A DNA stretch of 13,065 nucleotides from the NCBI GenBank assembly GCA_002391555.1, contig DGFG01000012.1, forward strand, positions 1 to 13,065, read 5' to 3'. The notes below the pieces were generated by a model, which was not told the DNA's origin, made no database searches, and was given only the letters and a program-made list of their open reading frames with translations. A program made the position numbers and the translations under genes. Below, piece by piece: positions 7,654-13,065 of this stretch. The DNA is from Firmicutes bacterium UBA3906. Its GTDB lineage: Bacteria; Bacillota; Clostridia; Caldicoprobacterales; DTU083. Every line of letters starts with the position of its first letter. The first letter of the stretch is position 1.

Positions 7654-7682
7654 GCAGGTACAAATATCCTATAAAGGCACTT

Positions 7683-7746
7683 AAGACAAAGTTAAAAGGG
7701 TCTCAGCTAGATGAGACTTAAAAATAATCTCCCTTTGTTTCTATTT
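7683..7746 (+). terminator. Possible terminator or leader fold between the oxidoreductase operon and mgtC
   Basis: A perfect hairpin GTCTCA (7700-7705) / TGAGAC (7712-7717) with a 6-nt loop sits inside a longer imperfect pairing of AGACAAAG (7684-7691) plus GG (7698-7699) with CC (7731-7732) plus CTTTGTTT (7733-7740). An alternative pairing is AAAGGG (7695-7700) with CCCTTT (7731-7736). The sequence after it is T-rich (GTTTCTATTTC) but there is no clean T run. It could end the operon; it does not resemble the M-box magnesium riboswitch. Confidence 0.4.
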
Positions 7747-7764
7747 CAGGACCTAGGGTTATAT

Positions 7765-7770
7765 TATAAT
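7765..7770 (+). promoter_or_regulatory. Promoter -10 element upstream of mgtC
   Basis: A perfect TATAAT sits 26 nt before the mgtC start and just upstream of AAAGGAGGT (7781-7789). No convincing -35 is present at 16-18 nt (TATTTC at 17 nt), so the promoter may be weak or activator-dependent. The leader would be only about 20 nt. Confidence 0.45.
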
Positions 7771-7796
7771 AGTAAAGGGTAAAGGAGGTATTTGAT

Positions 7797-8456
7797 ATGG
7801 AATGGGAAGCCTTATTAAAGATATTTTTAGCTATGCTGCTTGGCGGTATAATAGGCATAGAGAGGGAAATAGGCAACAGGCCTGCTGGCTTTCGTACCCA
7901 TACTCTAGTTTGTATGGGTTCAGCCCTAGTTATGCTAACCTCAGACTATATGCTAAAGGCTTATTCCAACATATCAATACCCGATCCTGCCAGGCTTGGA
8001 GCTCAGGTAATCAGCGGTATAGGTTTTCTTGGGGCTGGTACGATTTTAAAGGACGGGTCCAGGGTGAGGGGCCTTACTACAGCTGCTAGTATCTGGGTTG
8101 TTGCCTGTATAGGGATAGCCATTGGGGTAGGCTTTTACTGGGGAGCGATAATAGCTTCAGTATTTTCCTACATAACCCTCTTTCTACTTAAAAAGATTGA
8201 GCTAGTTTTAACGGCAAATGCCAACAATCACGACCTTAGGGTAGAATTTATCAACAAGCCAGGCCAGATAGCTAAGATAACAGATGTTTTAGAAGTGCTA
8301 AAGGTAGTGGTAAAGGATATAAAGGTCATACCTGGGGAGGGTGAGTGGTCAGCTGCCCATTTAAACATAAAGATACCCCAGGGAGTAAAGGTTAAAACCA
8401 TCCTAGCAGAGCTTAGGATGCTTGATAATGTAATCATATATGAAGAGGTTGATTGA
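7797..8456 (+). CDS. mgtC: MgtC/SapB family membrane protein
   Basis: Inner-membrane protein of the MgtC/SapB family, linked in other bacteria to magnesium limitation, membrane potential and ATP synthase control; the function here is not known. The first half (about 5-130) holds four to five hydrophobic segments. It carries the family hallmarks GGIIGIERE (16-24), GFRTHTLVCMGSA (31-43), RLGAQVISGIGFLGAGTILKDG (66-87, with the GIGFLGAGTI core) and RGLTTAASIW (91-100). The second half (about 138-219) is soluble and fits the C-terminal ACT-like domain found in many members (start NNHDLRVEF). The length of 219 aa is typical. ATG 7797 has AAAGGAGGT 7 nt upstream. It probably has its own promoter, and no terminator separates it from the peptidase genes, so it may be co-transcribed with them. 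No magnesium riboswitch was recognised upstream. Confidence 0.9.
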   Translation: MEWEALLKIFLAMLLGGIIGIEREIGNRPAGFRTHTLVCMGSALVMLTSDYMLKAYSNISIPDPARLGAQVISGIGFLGAGTILKDGSRVRGLTTAASIWVVACIGIAIGVGFYWGAIIASVFSYITLFLLKKIELVLTANANNHDLRVEFINKPGQIAKITDVLEVLKVVVKDIKVIPGEGEWSAAHLNIKIPQGVKVKTILAELRMLDNVIIYEEVD

Positions 8457-8458
8457 CC

Positions 8459-8485
8459 AGATAAAGTGGTTACAAGCATTTATCT
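8459..8485 (+). other. Small hairpin between mgtC and the first M42 gene
   Basis: AGATAAA (8459-8465) and TTTATCT (8479-8485) pair perfectly over 7 bp with a 13-nt loop. There is no T run, so it is not a standard terminator. It starts 3 nt after the mgtC stop and could stabilise the mgtC 3' end, or be chance in AT-rich DNA. Confidence 0.3.
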
Positions 8486-8534
8486 AGTAATAAAACAAGG
8501 ACACATATTAGCTAACTAAAGGAGGATTTACAGC

Positions 8535-9581
8535 TTGAAGGAGTTTTTATCGAAATTAATAGAAGAGCCCGGTGTTTCAGGCTATGAGGAAAAGGCATCC
8601 CAATACGTAGCTGAGCTTTTCTCAGCCTATTGTGATGAGGTTAATACAGACCCCTTTTATAATGTCTACGGTATAAAGCGTGGGTCTGGCCAAGAGTCTG
8701 CACCTAGGGTAATGGTAGCTGCCCATATGGATGAGATAGGCCTTATGGTCAAGGACATCGATGATATGGGCTTTTTGCGTTTTACCAGTATGGGCGGAGT
8801 CGACCAGAGGATACTCTTAACCCAGGAGGTTACGGTCCATGGCAAGGAGGACCTAAAGGGTATTGTAGCGGCCCTGCCACCCCATCTCTTATCTGCTGAG
8901 GAAGCAGGCAAGGCTATAAAGATGAAGGACCTAGTCATTGATCTTGGCTTACCAGCTGACAGGGTAAGAGAGCTTGTTGAGGTAGGTGACCTAATAAGAT
9001 TTAATAGCCCCCTTGTGAGCATGCAGGGTTCATTTGTAAATGGTAAATCCATAGACGACAGGGCTGGTGTCATTATGCAGGTTGCCCTAATGAAGGAGCT
9101 TGACAAGCTAAAGTACCAGGCTGAAGTTTGCTGTGCTGCTACAGTACAGGAGGAGGTAGGAACTAGGGGAGCAATAATTGGGACCTATAGGCTAGAGCCG
9201 GATATTGGAATAGCCATTGATGTAACCCATGGTGATACACCTGATGCCCCAAAAGATTTTACCCATGATATGAACAAGGGGATTGTAATTGCTATGGGAC
9301 CTAACATGCATCCTGGTCTGACCCAGAGGCTTAAGGATACTGCAAAGGAATATGGTATTGCCTATCAGGAAGAGGTTGTTCCGGGTATGACAGGTACTGA
9401 TGCTAGGTCCATGCAAATCTCAAGGGCCGGTGTCCCTACAGTACTAGTGCAAATTCCCTTAAGATATATGCATACAACTGTTGAAACCCTAAATATGGAC
9501 CATATAAAAGAGGGTGCAAGGCTTATAGCACTCTTTATAGCTTCTTTAAAGGAGGGCTGGCAGGAATGGTTGACTTATTAA
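8535..9581 (+). CDS. M42 family metallo-aminopeptidase, copy 1
   Basis: Cytosolic di-metal aminopeptidase of family M42 (TET/glutamyl aminopeptidase, FrvX/YsdC group), which forms large hollow dodecamers that trim peptides to amino acids. Putative metal and catalytic residues are all present: His64-Met-Asp66 in AAHMDEIGL, the bridging Asp174 in IDDRAG, Glu206-Glu207 in VQEEVGTRGA, Asp229 in IAIDVTHGD, and His313 in RYMHTTVE. The substrate-gating lid/PDZ-like insert spans about 75-160. The length of 348 aa is normal. Start TTG 8535 is chosen because AAAGGAGG (8518-8525) lies 9 nt upstream and the reading begins with the family-typical MKEFLSKLIEEPGVSGYE. It overlaps copy 2 by 16 nt. THGDTPDAPK resembles the YsdC-like branch. 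Peptide specificity cannot be read from sequence. Confidence 0.93.
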   Translation: MKEFLSKLIEEPGVSGYEEKASQYVAELFSAYCDEVNTDPFYNVYGIKRGSGQESAPRVMVAAHMDEIGLMVKDIDDMGFLRFTSMGGVDQRILLTQEVTVHGKEDLKGIVAALPPHLLSAEEAGKAIKMKDLVIDLGLPADRVRELVEVGDLIRFNSPLVSMQGSFVNGKSIDDRAGVIMQVALMKELDKLKYQAEVCCAATVQEEVGTRGAIIGTYRLEPDIGIAIDVTHGDTPDAPKDFTHDMNKGIVIAMGPNMHPGLTQRLKDTAKEYGIAYQEEVVPGMTGTDARSMQISRAGVPTVLVQIPLRYMHTTVETLNMDHIKEGARLIALFIASLKEGWQEWLTY

Positions 9582-10585
9582 AAGAGCTTACAGAGGCTGC
9601 AGGAGTCTCAGGTAATGAAAACGAGGTTAGAGATATAATATTAAGGCTAGCCCAACCCCTAAGTGATAAGACCTATGTTGATAGGATGGGCAATGTTATA
9701 GCAGTTAAGAAGGGGACAGGCAGTGGAAAAAAGCTAATGGTAGCTGCCCATATGGACGAGGTAGGCTTTATTATATCCGGTATCGGTGACAACGGCATGC
9801 TCAAATTCCGTCCAGTAGGAGGTATAGACCAGAGGGTCCTAGTGTCAAAAAGGGTCCTTATAGGGCCTGACCGGATTCCTGGAGTTATAGGGGTAAAGGC
9901 CATACACCTACAGGAGCCACAGGAGAGAAACACTGTAATAAAGCAAAGACAGATGTACATAGATATAGGAGCCAGCTCCAAGGAGGAAGCCAGCAGGCTA
10001 GTAAAGCTAGGTGACTATGCCATATTTGATTCATCCTTTCTAATCTTTGGCCAGGACAAGGTCAAGGCCAAGGCTCTTGATGATAGGGTAGGCTGTAGTA
10101 TTATATTAGAGCTATTAAAGGATAGGTATGATTTTGACCTTTATGCCTGCTTTACTGTGCAGGAGGAGGTTGGCCTTAGAGGGGCGGGTGTTGCTGCCTA
10201 TCATATAGAGCCTGATATGGGACTTGTGATTGAGGGTACCACTGCGGCAGATATTCCAGATGTACCAGATCACCTTAAAACCACCAAGCTTGGAAAAGGC
10301 CCCGCCATATCATTTATGGACTATAGCTCAGTAGCCAACAAGGACCTGTTCAAGCAGATGGTAAGGACAGCAGAGGAAAACAAAATACCCTATCAGCTAA
10401 AGGAAAATGTTTCAGGAGGTAATGATGCAGGAAGGATCCAGCAATCTCGTGCCGGTGTACCTACCATAGCTATTTCAGTGCCCTGTAGATATATACATTC
10501 ACCCTCCTGTGTTATGGACCTAAATGACTACAAAAACACACTGCTACTAGCGCAGAAATTTTTAAAAGGATGTGAGGTCAGATGA
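9566..10585 (+). CDS. M42 family metallo-aminopeptidase, copy 2
   Basis: Second M42 aminopeptidase paralog, 339 aa, clearly related to but divergent from its neighbours. Active-site residues: His62-Met-Asp64 in AAHMDEVGF, Asp172 in LDDRVG, Glu200-Glu201 in VQEEVGLRGA, Glu223 in VIEGTTAADIP, and His311 in RYIHSPS. The Glu at 223, where copies 1 and 3 have Asp, marks a different M42 subgroup; it can still serve as a metal ligand. ATG 9566 lies inside the end of copy 1 (16-nt overlap) with GGAGGG (9551-9556) 9 nt upstream, and the stop overlaps the next start by 4 nt (ATGA). The three genes must therefore be on one transcript and are translationally coupled, which suits co-assembly into mixed complexes. 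Confidence 0.93.
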   Translation: MVDLLKELTEAAGVSGNENEVRDIILRLAQPLSDKTYVDRMGNVIAVKKGTGSGKKLMVAAHMDEVGFIISGIGDNGMLKFRPVGGIDQRVLVSKRVLIGPDRIPGVIGVKAIHLQEPQERNTVIKQRQMYIDIGASSKEEASRLVKLGDYAIFDSSFLIFGQDKVKAKALDDRVGCSIILELLKDRYDFDLYACFTVQEEVGLRGAGVAAYHIEPDMGLVIEGTTAADIPDVPDHLKTTKLGKGPAISFMDYSSVANKDLFKQMVRTAEENKIPYQLKENVSGGNDAGRIQQSRAGVPTIAISVPCRYIHSPSCVMDLNDYKNTLLLAQKFLKGCEVR

Positions 10586-11574
10586 AAGACTTACTAGGAC
10601 TATTAACAGCTACATATGGACCTTCAGGTAACGAAGACCCCATAAGAGAGCTTATAGAAAATGAAATAAAGGACTATGTCGATGAACTATCCACCGATGC
10701 CCTAGGTAATTTAATAGCAGTAAAAAAGGGAAATGGGACAGGTAAAAAGGTTATGATAGCTGCCCATATGGACCAGATAGGCTTAATAGTTACAGGTATA
10801 GATGACAAGGGCTTTCTAAGGTTTTCAAATATCGGCGGAGTCTCCGTTTTAAATATCATAAACAGAAGGGTAAAGTTTAAGGATGGGACCTGTGGAGTTG
10901 TCAGCTATGAAAGCGAAATTGATGATATTAAAAAGCTAACCCTACAAAAGATGTATATCGACATCGGCGCTAAAAACAAGGAAGAGGCTGCAGAAAGGGT
11001 AGAGATCGGAGATGTGGCTGTATATGATGCTCCCATGTTTGCAAGTGGTGACCGATTGTCAGCCTGTGCCATGGACAATAGGGTTGGCTGCGTGGTAGCC
11101 ATTGAGGCTTTAAAGAGGGTTAAGGAAAGTGACCATGACCTTTACTTTGTATTTACTGTCCAGGAGGAGTTGGGGCTGCGTGGAGCTAGGACCTCGGCCT
11201 ATGGTATAATGCCAGATATAGGGATAGCCCTAGATGTTACCTTGACAGGTGATACTCCAAATGCTAGGCGAATGGCCATAAAGCTGGGTCAAGGGCCTGC
11301 TATAAAGGTCAAGGACTCCTCAGTAATAAGCCACCCCATGGTTAAAAATCTAATGATAAAACGGGCCAAGGAAGCCAATATCCCCTATCAGCTAGAGGTA
11401 TTGGAGGCAGGTGGAACGGATTCTGGTGCTATTCACCTTACAGCTAGTGGTGTCCCCTCGGGCGTAATATCAGTCCCCTGTCGCTATGTTCACAGTGGCC
11501 AGGAGATGATTGACCTAAGGGATATGATGCAAGCGACAGACTTACTTGTAGCCATTTTGAACAAGGACCTATAA
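10582..11574 (+). CDS. M42 family metallo-aminopeptidase, copy 3
   Basis: Third M42 paralog, 330 aa. The di-metal site is complete: His62-Met-Asp64 in AAHMDQIGL, Asp165 in MDNRVG, Glu195-Glu196 in VQEELGLRGA, Asp218 in IALDVT, and His304 in RYVHSGQE. Two family positions differ from copies 1 and 2: Gln65 follows HMD instead of Glu, and Asn166 follows the bridging Asp. Neither is a metal ligand, but both are near the metals and could change activity or specificity. The segment GTCGVVSYESEIDD replaces the usual PGVIG...H stretch of the lid region. ATG 10582 overlaps the copy 2 stop by 4 nt. A strong terminator follows, so this is the last gene of the unit. Confidence 0.93.
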   Translation: MKDLLGLLTATYGPSGNEDPIRELIENEIKDYVDELSTDALGNLIAVKKGNGTGKKVMIAAHMDQIGLIVTGIDDKGFLRFSNIGGVSVLNIINRRVKFKDGTCGVVSYESEIDDIKKLTLQKMYIDIGAKNKEEAAERVEIGDVAVYDAPMFASGDRLSACAMDNRVGCVVAIEALKRVKESDHDLYFVFTVQEELGLRGARTSAYGIMPDIGIALDVTLTGDTPNARRMAIKLGQGPAIKVKDSSVISHPMVKNLMIKRAKEANIPYQLEVLEAGGTDSGAIHLTASGVPSGVISVPCRYVHSGQEMIDLRDMMQATDLLVAILNKDL

Positions 11575-11583
11575 GACACATAG

Positions 11584-11633
11584 ATAACTATTAGACTAGG
11601 GCATGCTGTCAATAGCCCGGATTTATTAGTTAT
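11584..11633 (+). other. Imperfect inverted repeat just after the peptidase operon
   Basis: ATAACTA (11584-11590) can pair with TAGTTAT (11627-11633), and inside it GGGC (11599-11602) with GCCC (11615-11618). It lies directly before the terminator at 11638. It could act as a 3'-end stabilising fold; the internal loops are large, so support is weak. Confidence 0.25.
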
Positions 11634-11637
11634 AGGT

Positions 11638-11687
11638 AAAAACCTCTGTAGTCACTAAGATAAGTGACCATGGGGGTTTTTCTGTTT
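11638..11687 (+). terminator. Strong intrinsic terminator of the M42 peptidase unit
   Basis: The outer stem AAAAACCTC (11638-11646) pairs with GGGGTTTTT (11673-11681) with one G-U pair. The inner stem GTCACT (11651-11656) pairs with AGTGAC (11663-11668) around loop AAGATA. The 3' arm runs into TTTTTCTGTTTT. The A-run on the 5' side means it could also terminate transcripts from the right, for example from the mobile element side. Confidence 0.85.
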
Positions 11688-11691
11688 TAAT

Positions 11692-11772
11692 TACATCCTT
11701 TAGATATAAGAATGCTCTGTCGCCTTGCTTGCATATAGTAAAAGCTATATTACCAGTCTTATAGAGGATGTA
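11692..11772. other. 81-nt folded intergenic element of unknown function
   Basis: Three nested perfect stems: TACATCCT (11692-11699) with AGGATGTA (11765-11772), TATAAGA (11705-11711) with TCTTATA (11757-11763), and ATATAG (11733-11738) with CTATAT (11745-11750). The total of 21 bp in 81 nt is far more than expected for non-functional spacer. No open frame lies in it and no T run follows. It could be a small RNA, a palindromic repeat unit or a remnant of a small mobile element. The rest of 11773-11814 shows nothing I can name. Confidence 0.5.
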
Positions 11773-11847
11773 TCTAGAAACATAGTAATAGAGATAGATC
11801 TACTAATGGCGAGTTGTAGAATTAAGTGAAACAAAAGTAAATAAATA

Positions 11848-11918
11848 AAGCTCACGAGAGCTTCTCTGTTATAATGTTAATTAGCGAAAAAAACAGAAAC
11901 GGAGAAGATCATGAGCTT
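11848..11918 (+). promoter_or_regulatory. Split inverted repeat that can mask the transposase ribosome site in read-through RNA
   Basis: AAGCTCA (11848-11854) pairs with TGAGCTT (11912-11918), CTTCTC (11861-11866) with GAGAAG (11902-11907), and TGTT (11867-11870) with AACA (11892-11895). The right arms cover the ribosome site and start codon; the left arms lie at or upstream of the -10 box. RNA from the element's own promoter starts near 11882 and lacks the left arms. A local hairpin AAGCTC-ACGA-GAGCTT (11848-11863) competes with the outer pairing. Confidence 0.6.
11867..11875 (+). promoter_or_regulatory. Extended -10 promoter of the IS30 transposase
   Basis: TGTTATAAT is a perfect extended -10 (TG-N-TATAAT). 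The matching -35 position (about 11847-11852) is poor, as often in IS elements whose full promoter forms only when ends join. The start would be near 11882, leaving a leader of about 29 nt with GGAG (11901-11904) before ATG 11911. Confidence 0.6.
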
Positions 11919-13008
11919 AGTCTATTGTATCAGAACTCGACGCAAGGGTAAACATCTAACATTTGATGAACGTGAAGACATAGAGGCGCTAGTGAATAAA
12001 AATAATGCAGCGCCAAGGAAAGAAAAAATGAGCCAACGACAAATGGCTCGACGGTTAGGTATCAGTCCAGCTACAATAAGCCGGGAATTGAAACGTGGGA
12101 AGGTAGTATTAAGAGATTCCCAATGGCGTGAGGTGGTTAGCTATTCGGCTATACAAGCCCAAAATAATTATGATGAGAAGGCAAGTGCAAAAGGGGTTCA
12201 CCTGAAGATAGGTAAGAATTATGAACTAGCAAAAAAGATTGGGGATTGTATTACAAAGGAAAAGTATTCTCCTTACGCTACCATTGTGAAGCTTAAGGAT
12301 GATCCCGACTATCAAAGAACGCCAATATCTGAACGAACGCTCTATAATTATATTGACCGGGAGTTATTACTCAATGTAACAAAAAAAGATTTGCCACGAA
12401 AAGGGAAAAGCTCAAGAAGGAAGTATACACGGGTGACTAGGCGAATTAAGGATGTAGACGCTAAGCGCATTGATGACCGCCCTAAGCAGGCGAATGAGCG
12501 TAGTAAACTAGGACACTGGGAAATGGATTGTATCGAATCTGGGCGAGGAAGAGGAAGGGCAAGCTTGCTTGTGTTGATAGAGCGAAGGAGTCGCGAAGTG
12601 TTGTTATTTAAACTACGTTCTCAGACACAAAAAGAAGTTCAGCGTCAATTAGATCAATATGAAAAAAAGATAGGATTTAAGTGCTTTCATAAGAAGTTTA
12701 AGTCAATAACAGTGGATAATGGAAGTGAGTTTTTGGATTGGCGCAATTTAGAGACATCTTGTGTTAGCAAGCAAGGCGTGCCACGTACCCAAGTATACTA
12801 CTGCCACCCTTACCATTCATGGGAAAGAGGAACGAATGAGCAGGTAAATGGCCACTTACGGCGCTTCATACCTAAGGGATGTGCAATAGCTAAATACAGC
12901 ACGAAAGAGATTTTAGAAATTCAAGAATGGCTAAATAGTTATCCACGCAAAGTATTAAATGGGAAAAGTGCAAGTGAAGTTATTCGAGAAGAAAAATGGA
13001 GTGCCTAG
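11911..13008 (+). CDS. IS30 family transposase
   Basis: DDE transposase of the IS30 family, 365 aa, which would cut and join the ends of its own element. The N-terminal helix-turn-helix is at about 39-62 (MSQRQMARRLGISPATISRE), preceded by HLTFDEREDIEALV. The catalytic core contains GHWEMD (Asp206), TVDNGSEF (Asp269) and the signature HSWERGTNEQVNGHLRRF, where Glu310 in the NEqvNG motif aligns with the IS30 catalytic Glu, followed by PKG. The Asp-to-Glu spacing is 40 residues, longer than the 33 of IS30 itself, owing to extra residues after the second Asp. No stop or frameshift is seen, so the enzyme may be active. ATG 11911 has GGAG about 6 nt upstream. Arg codons are mixed CGN/AGA, unlike the AGG-biased host genes. 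Confidence 0.95.
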   Translation: MSLVYCIRTRRKGKHLTFDEREDIEALVNKNNAAPRKEKMSQRQMARRLGISPATISRELKRGKVVLRDSQWREVVSYSAIQAQNNYDEKASAKGVHLKIGKNYELAKKIGDCITKEKYSPYATIVKLKDDPDYQRTPISERTLYNYIDRELLLNVTKKDLPRKGKSSRRKYTRVTRRIKDVDAKRIDDRPKQANERSKLGHWEMDCIESGRGRGRASLLVLIERRSREVLLFKLRSQTQKEVQRQLDQYEKKIGFKCFHKKFKSITVDNGSEFLDWRNLETSCVSKQGVPRTQVYYCHPYHSWERGTNEQVNGHLRRFIPKGCAIAKYSTKEILEIQEWLNSYPRKVLNGKSASEVIREEKWSA

Positions 13009-13025
13009 GCAGACGTAAGAAATCG

Positions 13026-13045
13026 CTCCTCCCCTAGGGGAGGAG
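13026..13045. repeat. Perfect 20-nt GC-rich palindrome after the transposase
   Basis: CTCCTCCCCTAGGGGAGGAG equals its own reverse complement and starts 18 nt after the transposase stop. No T run follows, so it is not a classic intrinsic terminator. It may block transcription or translation passing through the IS end, or be a protein-binding site. Confidence 0.7.
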
Positions 13046-13065
13046 AACAGAAGGACTTCGTATGA

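Larger units (their letters stand above)
11815..13065 (+). mobile_element. IS30-family insertion sequence, right end outside the window
   Basis: Contains a full-length IS30-type transposase with its own extended -10 promoter and a protective leader fold. The left boundary is not proven; I place it near TTGTAGAATTAAGTGAAAC (from about 11813) because IS30 elements usually begin within about 100 nt of the transposase start and no earlier sequence looks IS-like. No reverse complement of this end is found before 13065, so the right inverted repeat and any target duplication are off the window. Codon use (CGA, CGT and CGC for Arg) differs from the AGG-rich host genes, consistent with transfer. Confidence 0.75.

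Noticed and set aside
7654..7796. Possible M-box magnesium riboswitch before mgtC
   Set aside because: The conserved M-box core sequences are not seen, and a -10 box lies only 26 nt before the start, leaving no room for a riboswitch in the mRNA.
7802..8089. 95-codon + strand frame overlapping the start of mgtC
   Set aside because: It is the alternative frame of a gene whose own frame shows clear MgtC motifs. Its composition (many Tyr, Trp, Ser, Cys) is not protein-like.
8453..8486. Promoter for the M42 unit starting at TTGACC (8453-8458)
   Set aside because: No acceptable -10 lies at 16-18 nt; the best AT-rich hexamers are at wrong spacing.
8666..9106. 146-codon open frame on the minus strand inside the first M42 gene
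   Set aside because: It lies entirely within a well-supported gene, is rich in Ser/Ile/Pro as expected from a reversed reading frame, and has no ribosome site or recognisable motif. The other minus-strand frames are rejected for the same reason.
10582..11574. Third M42 copy as an inactive pseudo-enzyme
   Set aside because: All metal ligands and the catalytic Glu pair are present and the frame is intact; the substitutions are next to the ligands, not at them.
1..13065. tRNA, rRNA or CRISPR arrays
   Set aside because: No cloverleaf with a T-loop motif, rRNA-like stretch or regularly spaced direct repeats were found.

Overview
The window looks like a piece of chromosome from a low-to-moderate GC, anaerobic, peptide- and amino-acid-fermenting member of the Bacillota (Clostridia/Tissierellia-like). 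The reasons are strong AGGAGG-type ribosome binding sites, several TTG/GTG starts, tightly packed co-directional genes, a ferredoxin-linked 2-oxoacid oxidoreductase, and a run of M42 aminopeptidases. Host genes rely heavily on ATA (Ile), CTA (Leu) and AGG (Arg) codons. The species cannot be named from the sequence. All supported genes lie on the + strand.

Layout: (1) 1-729 is the 3' part of an ABC transporter ATPase whose Walker A lies off the left edge. (2) 813-2681 is a self-contained unit: promoter, a PgcA-type phospho-sugar mutase, and a good intrinsic terminator. (3) 2762-4195 is a consensus promoter driving a YigZ/IMPACT-family protein (start re-assigned to TTG 2874) and, with a 1-nt overlap, AraD (L-ribulose-5-phosphate 4-epimerase). 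(4) 4207-4272 is a structured intergenic element. (5) 4310-7653 is a P-loop ATPase of unknown role followed by the delta-alpha-beta-gamma subunits of a VorB/Kor-type 2-oxoacid:ferredoxin oxidoreductase. (6) 7797-8456 is an MgtC/SapB-family membrane protein. (7) 8535-11574 holds three overlapping paralogous M42 metallo-aminopeptidases, closed by a strong terminator. (8) 11692-11772 is an unexplained 81-nt folded intergenic element. (9) About 11815 to the right edge is an IS30-family insertion sequence, cut by the window end, with a transposase that looks intact.

Together, the M42 peptidases would release free amino acids from peptides. After transamination or deamination, the 2-oxoacid:ferredoxin oxidoreductase would oxidise the resulting 2-oxoacids to acyl-CoA and reduced ferredoxin, a usual energy route of such anaerobes. 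The co-transcribed ATPase may serve assembly or activation of the oxidoreductase; this is inference only.

The most interesting non-coding signals are a split inverted repeat around the transposase start that should mask its ribosome binding site only in read-through transcripts, the two folded intergenic elements (4207-4272 and 11692-11772), and a marked excess of the tetranucleotide CTAG in a host gene but not in the IS. I see no clear evidence for a wholly new multi-gene system; the ATPase-oxidoreductase operon is the closest candidate.
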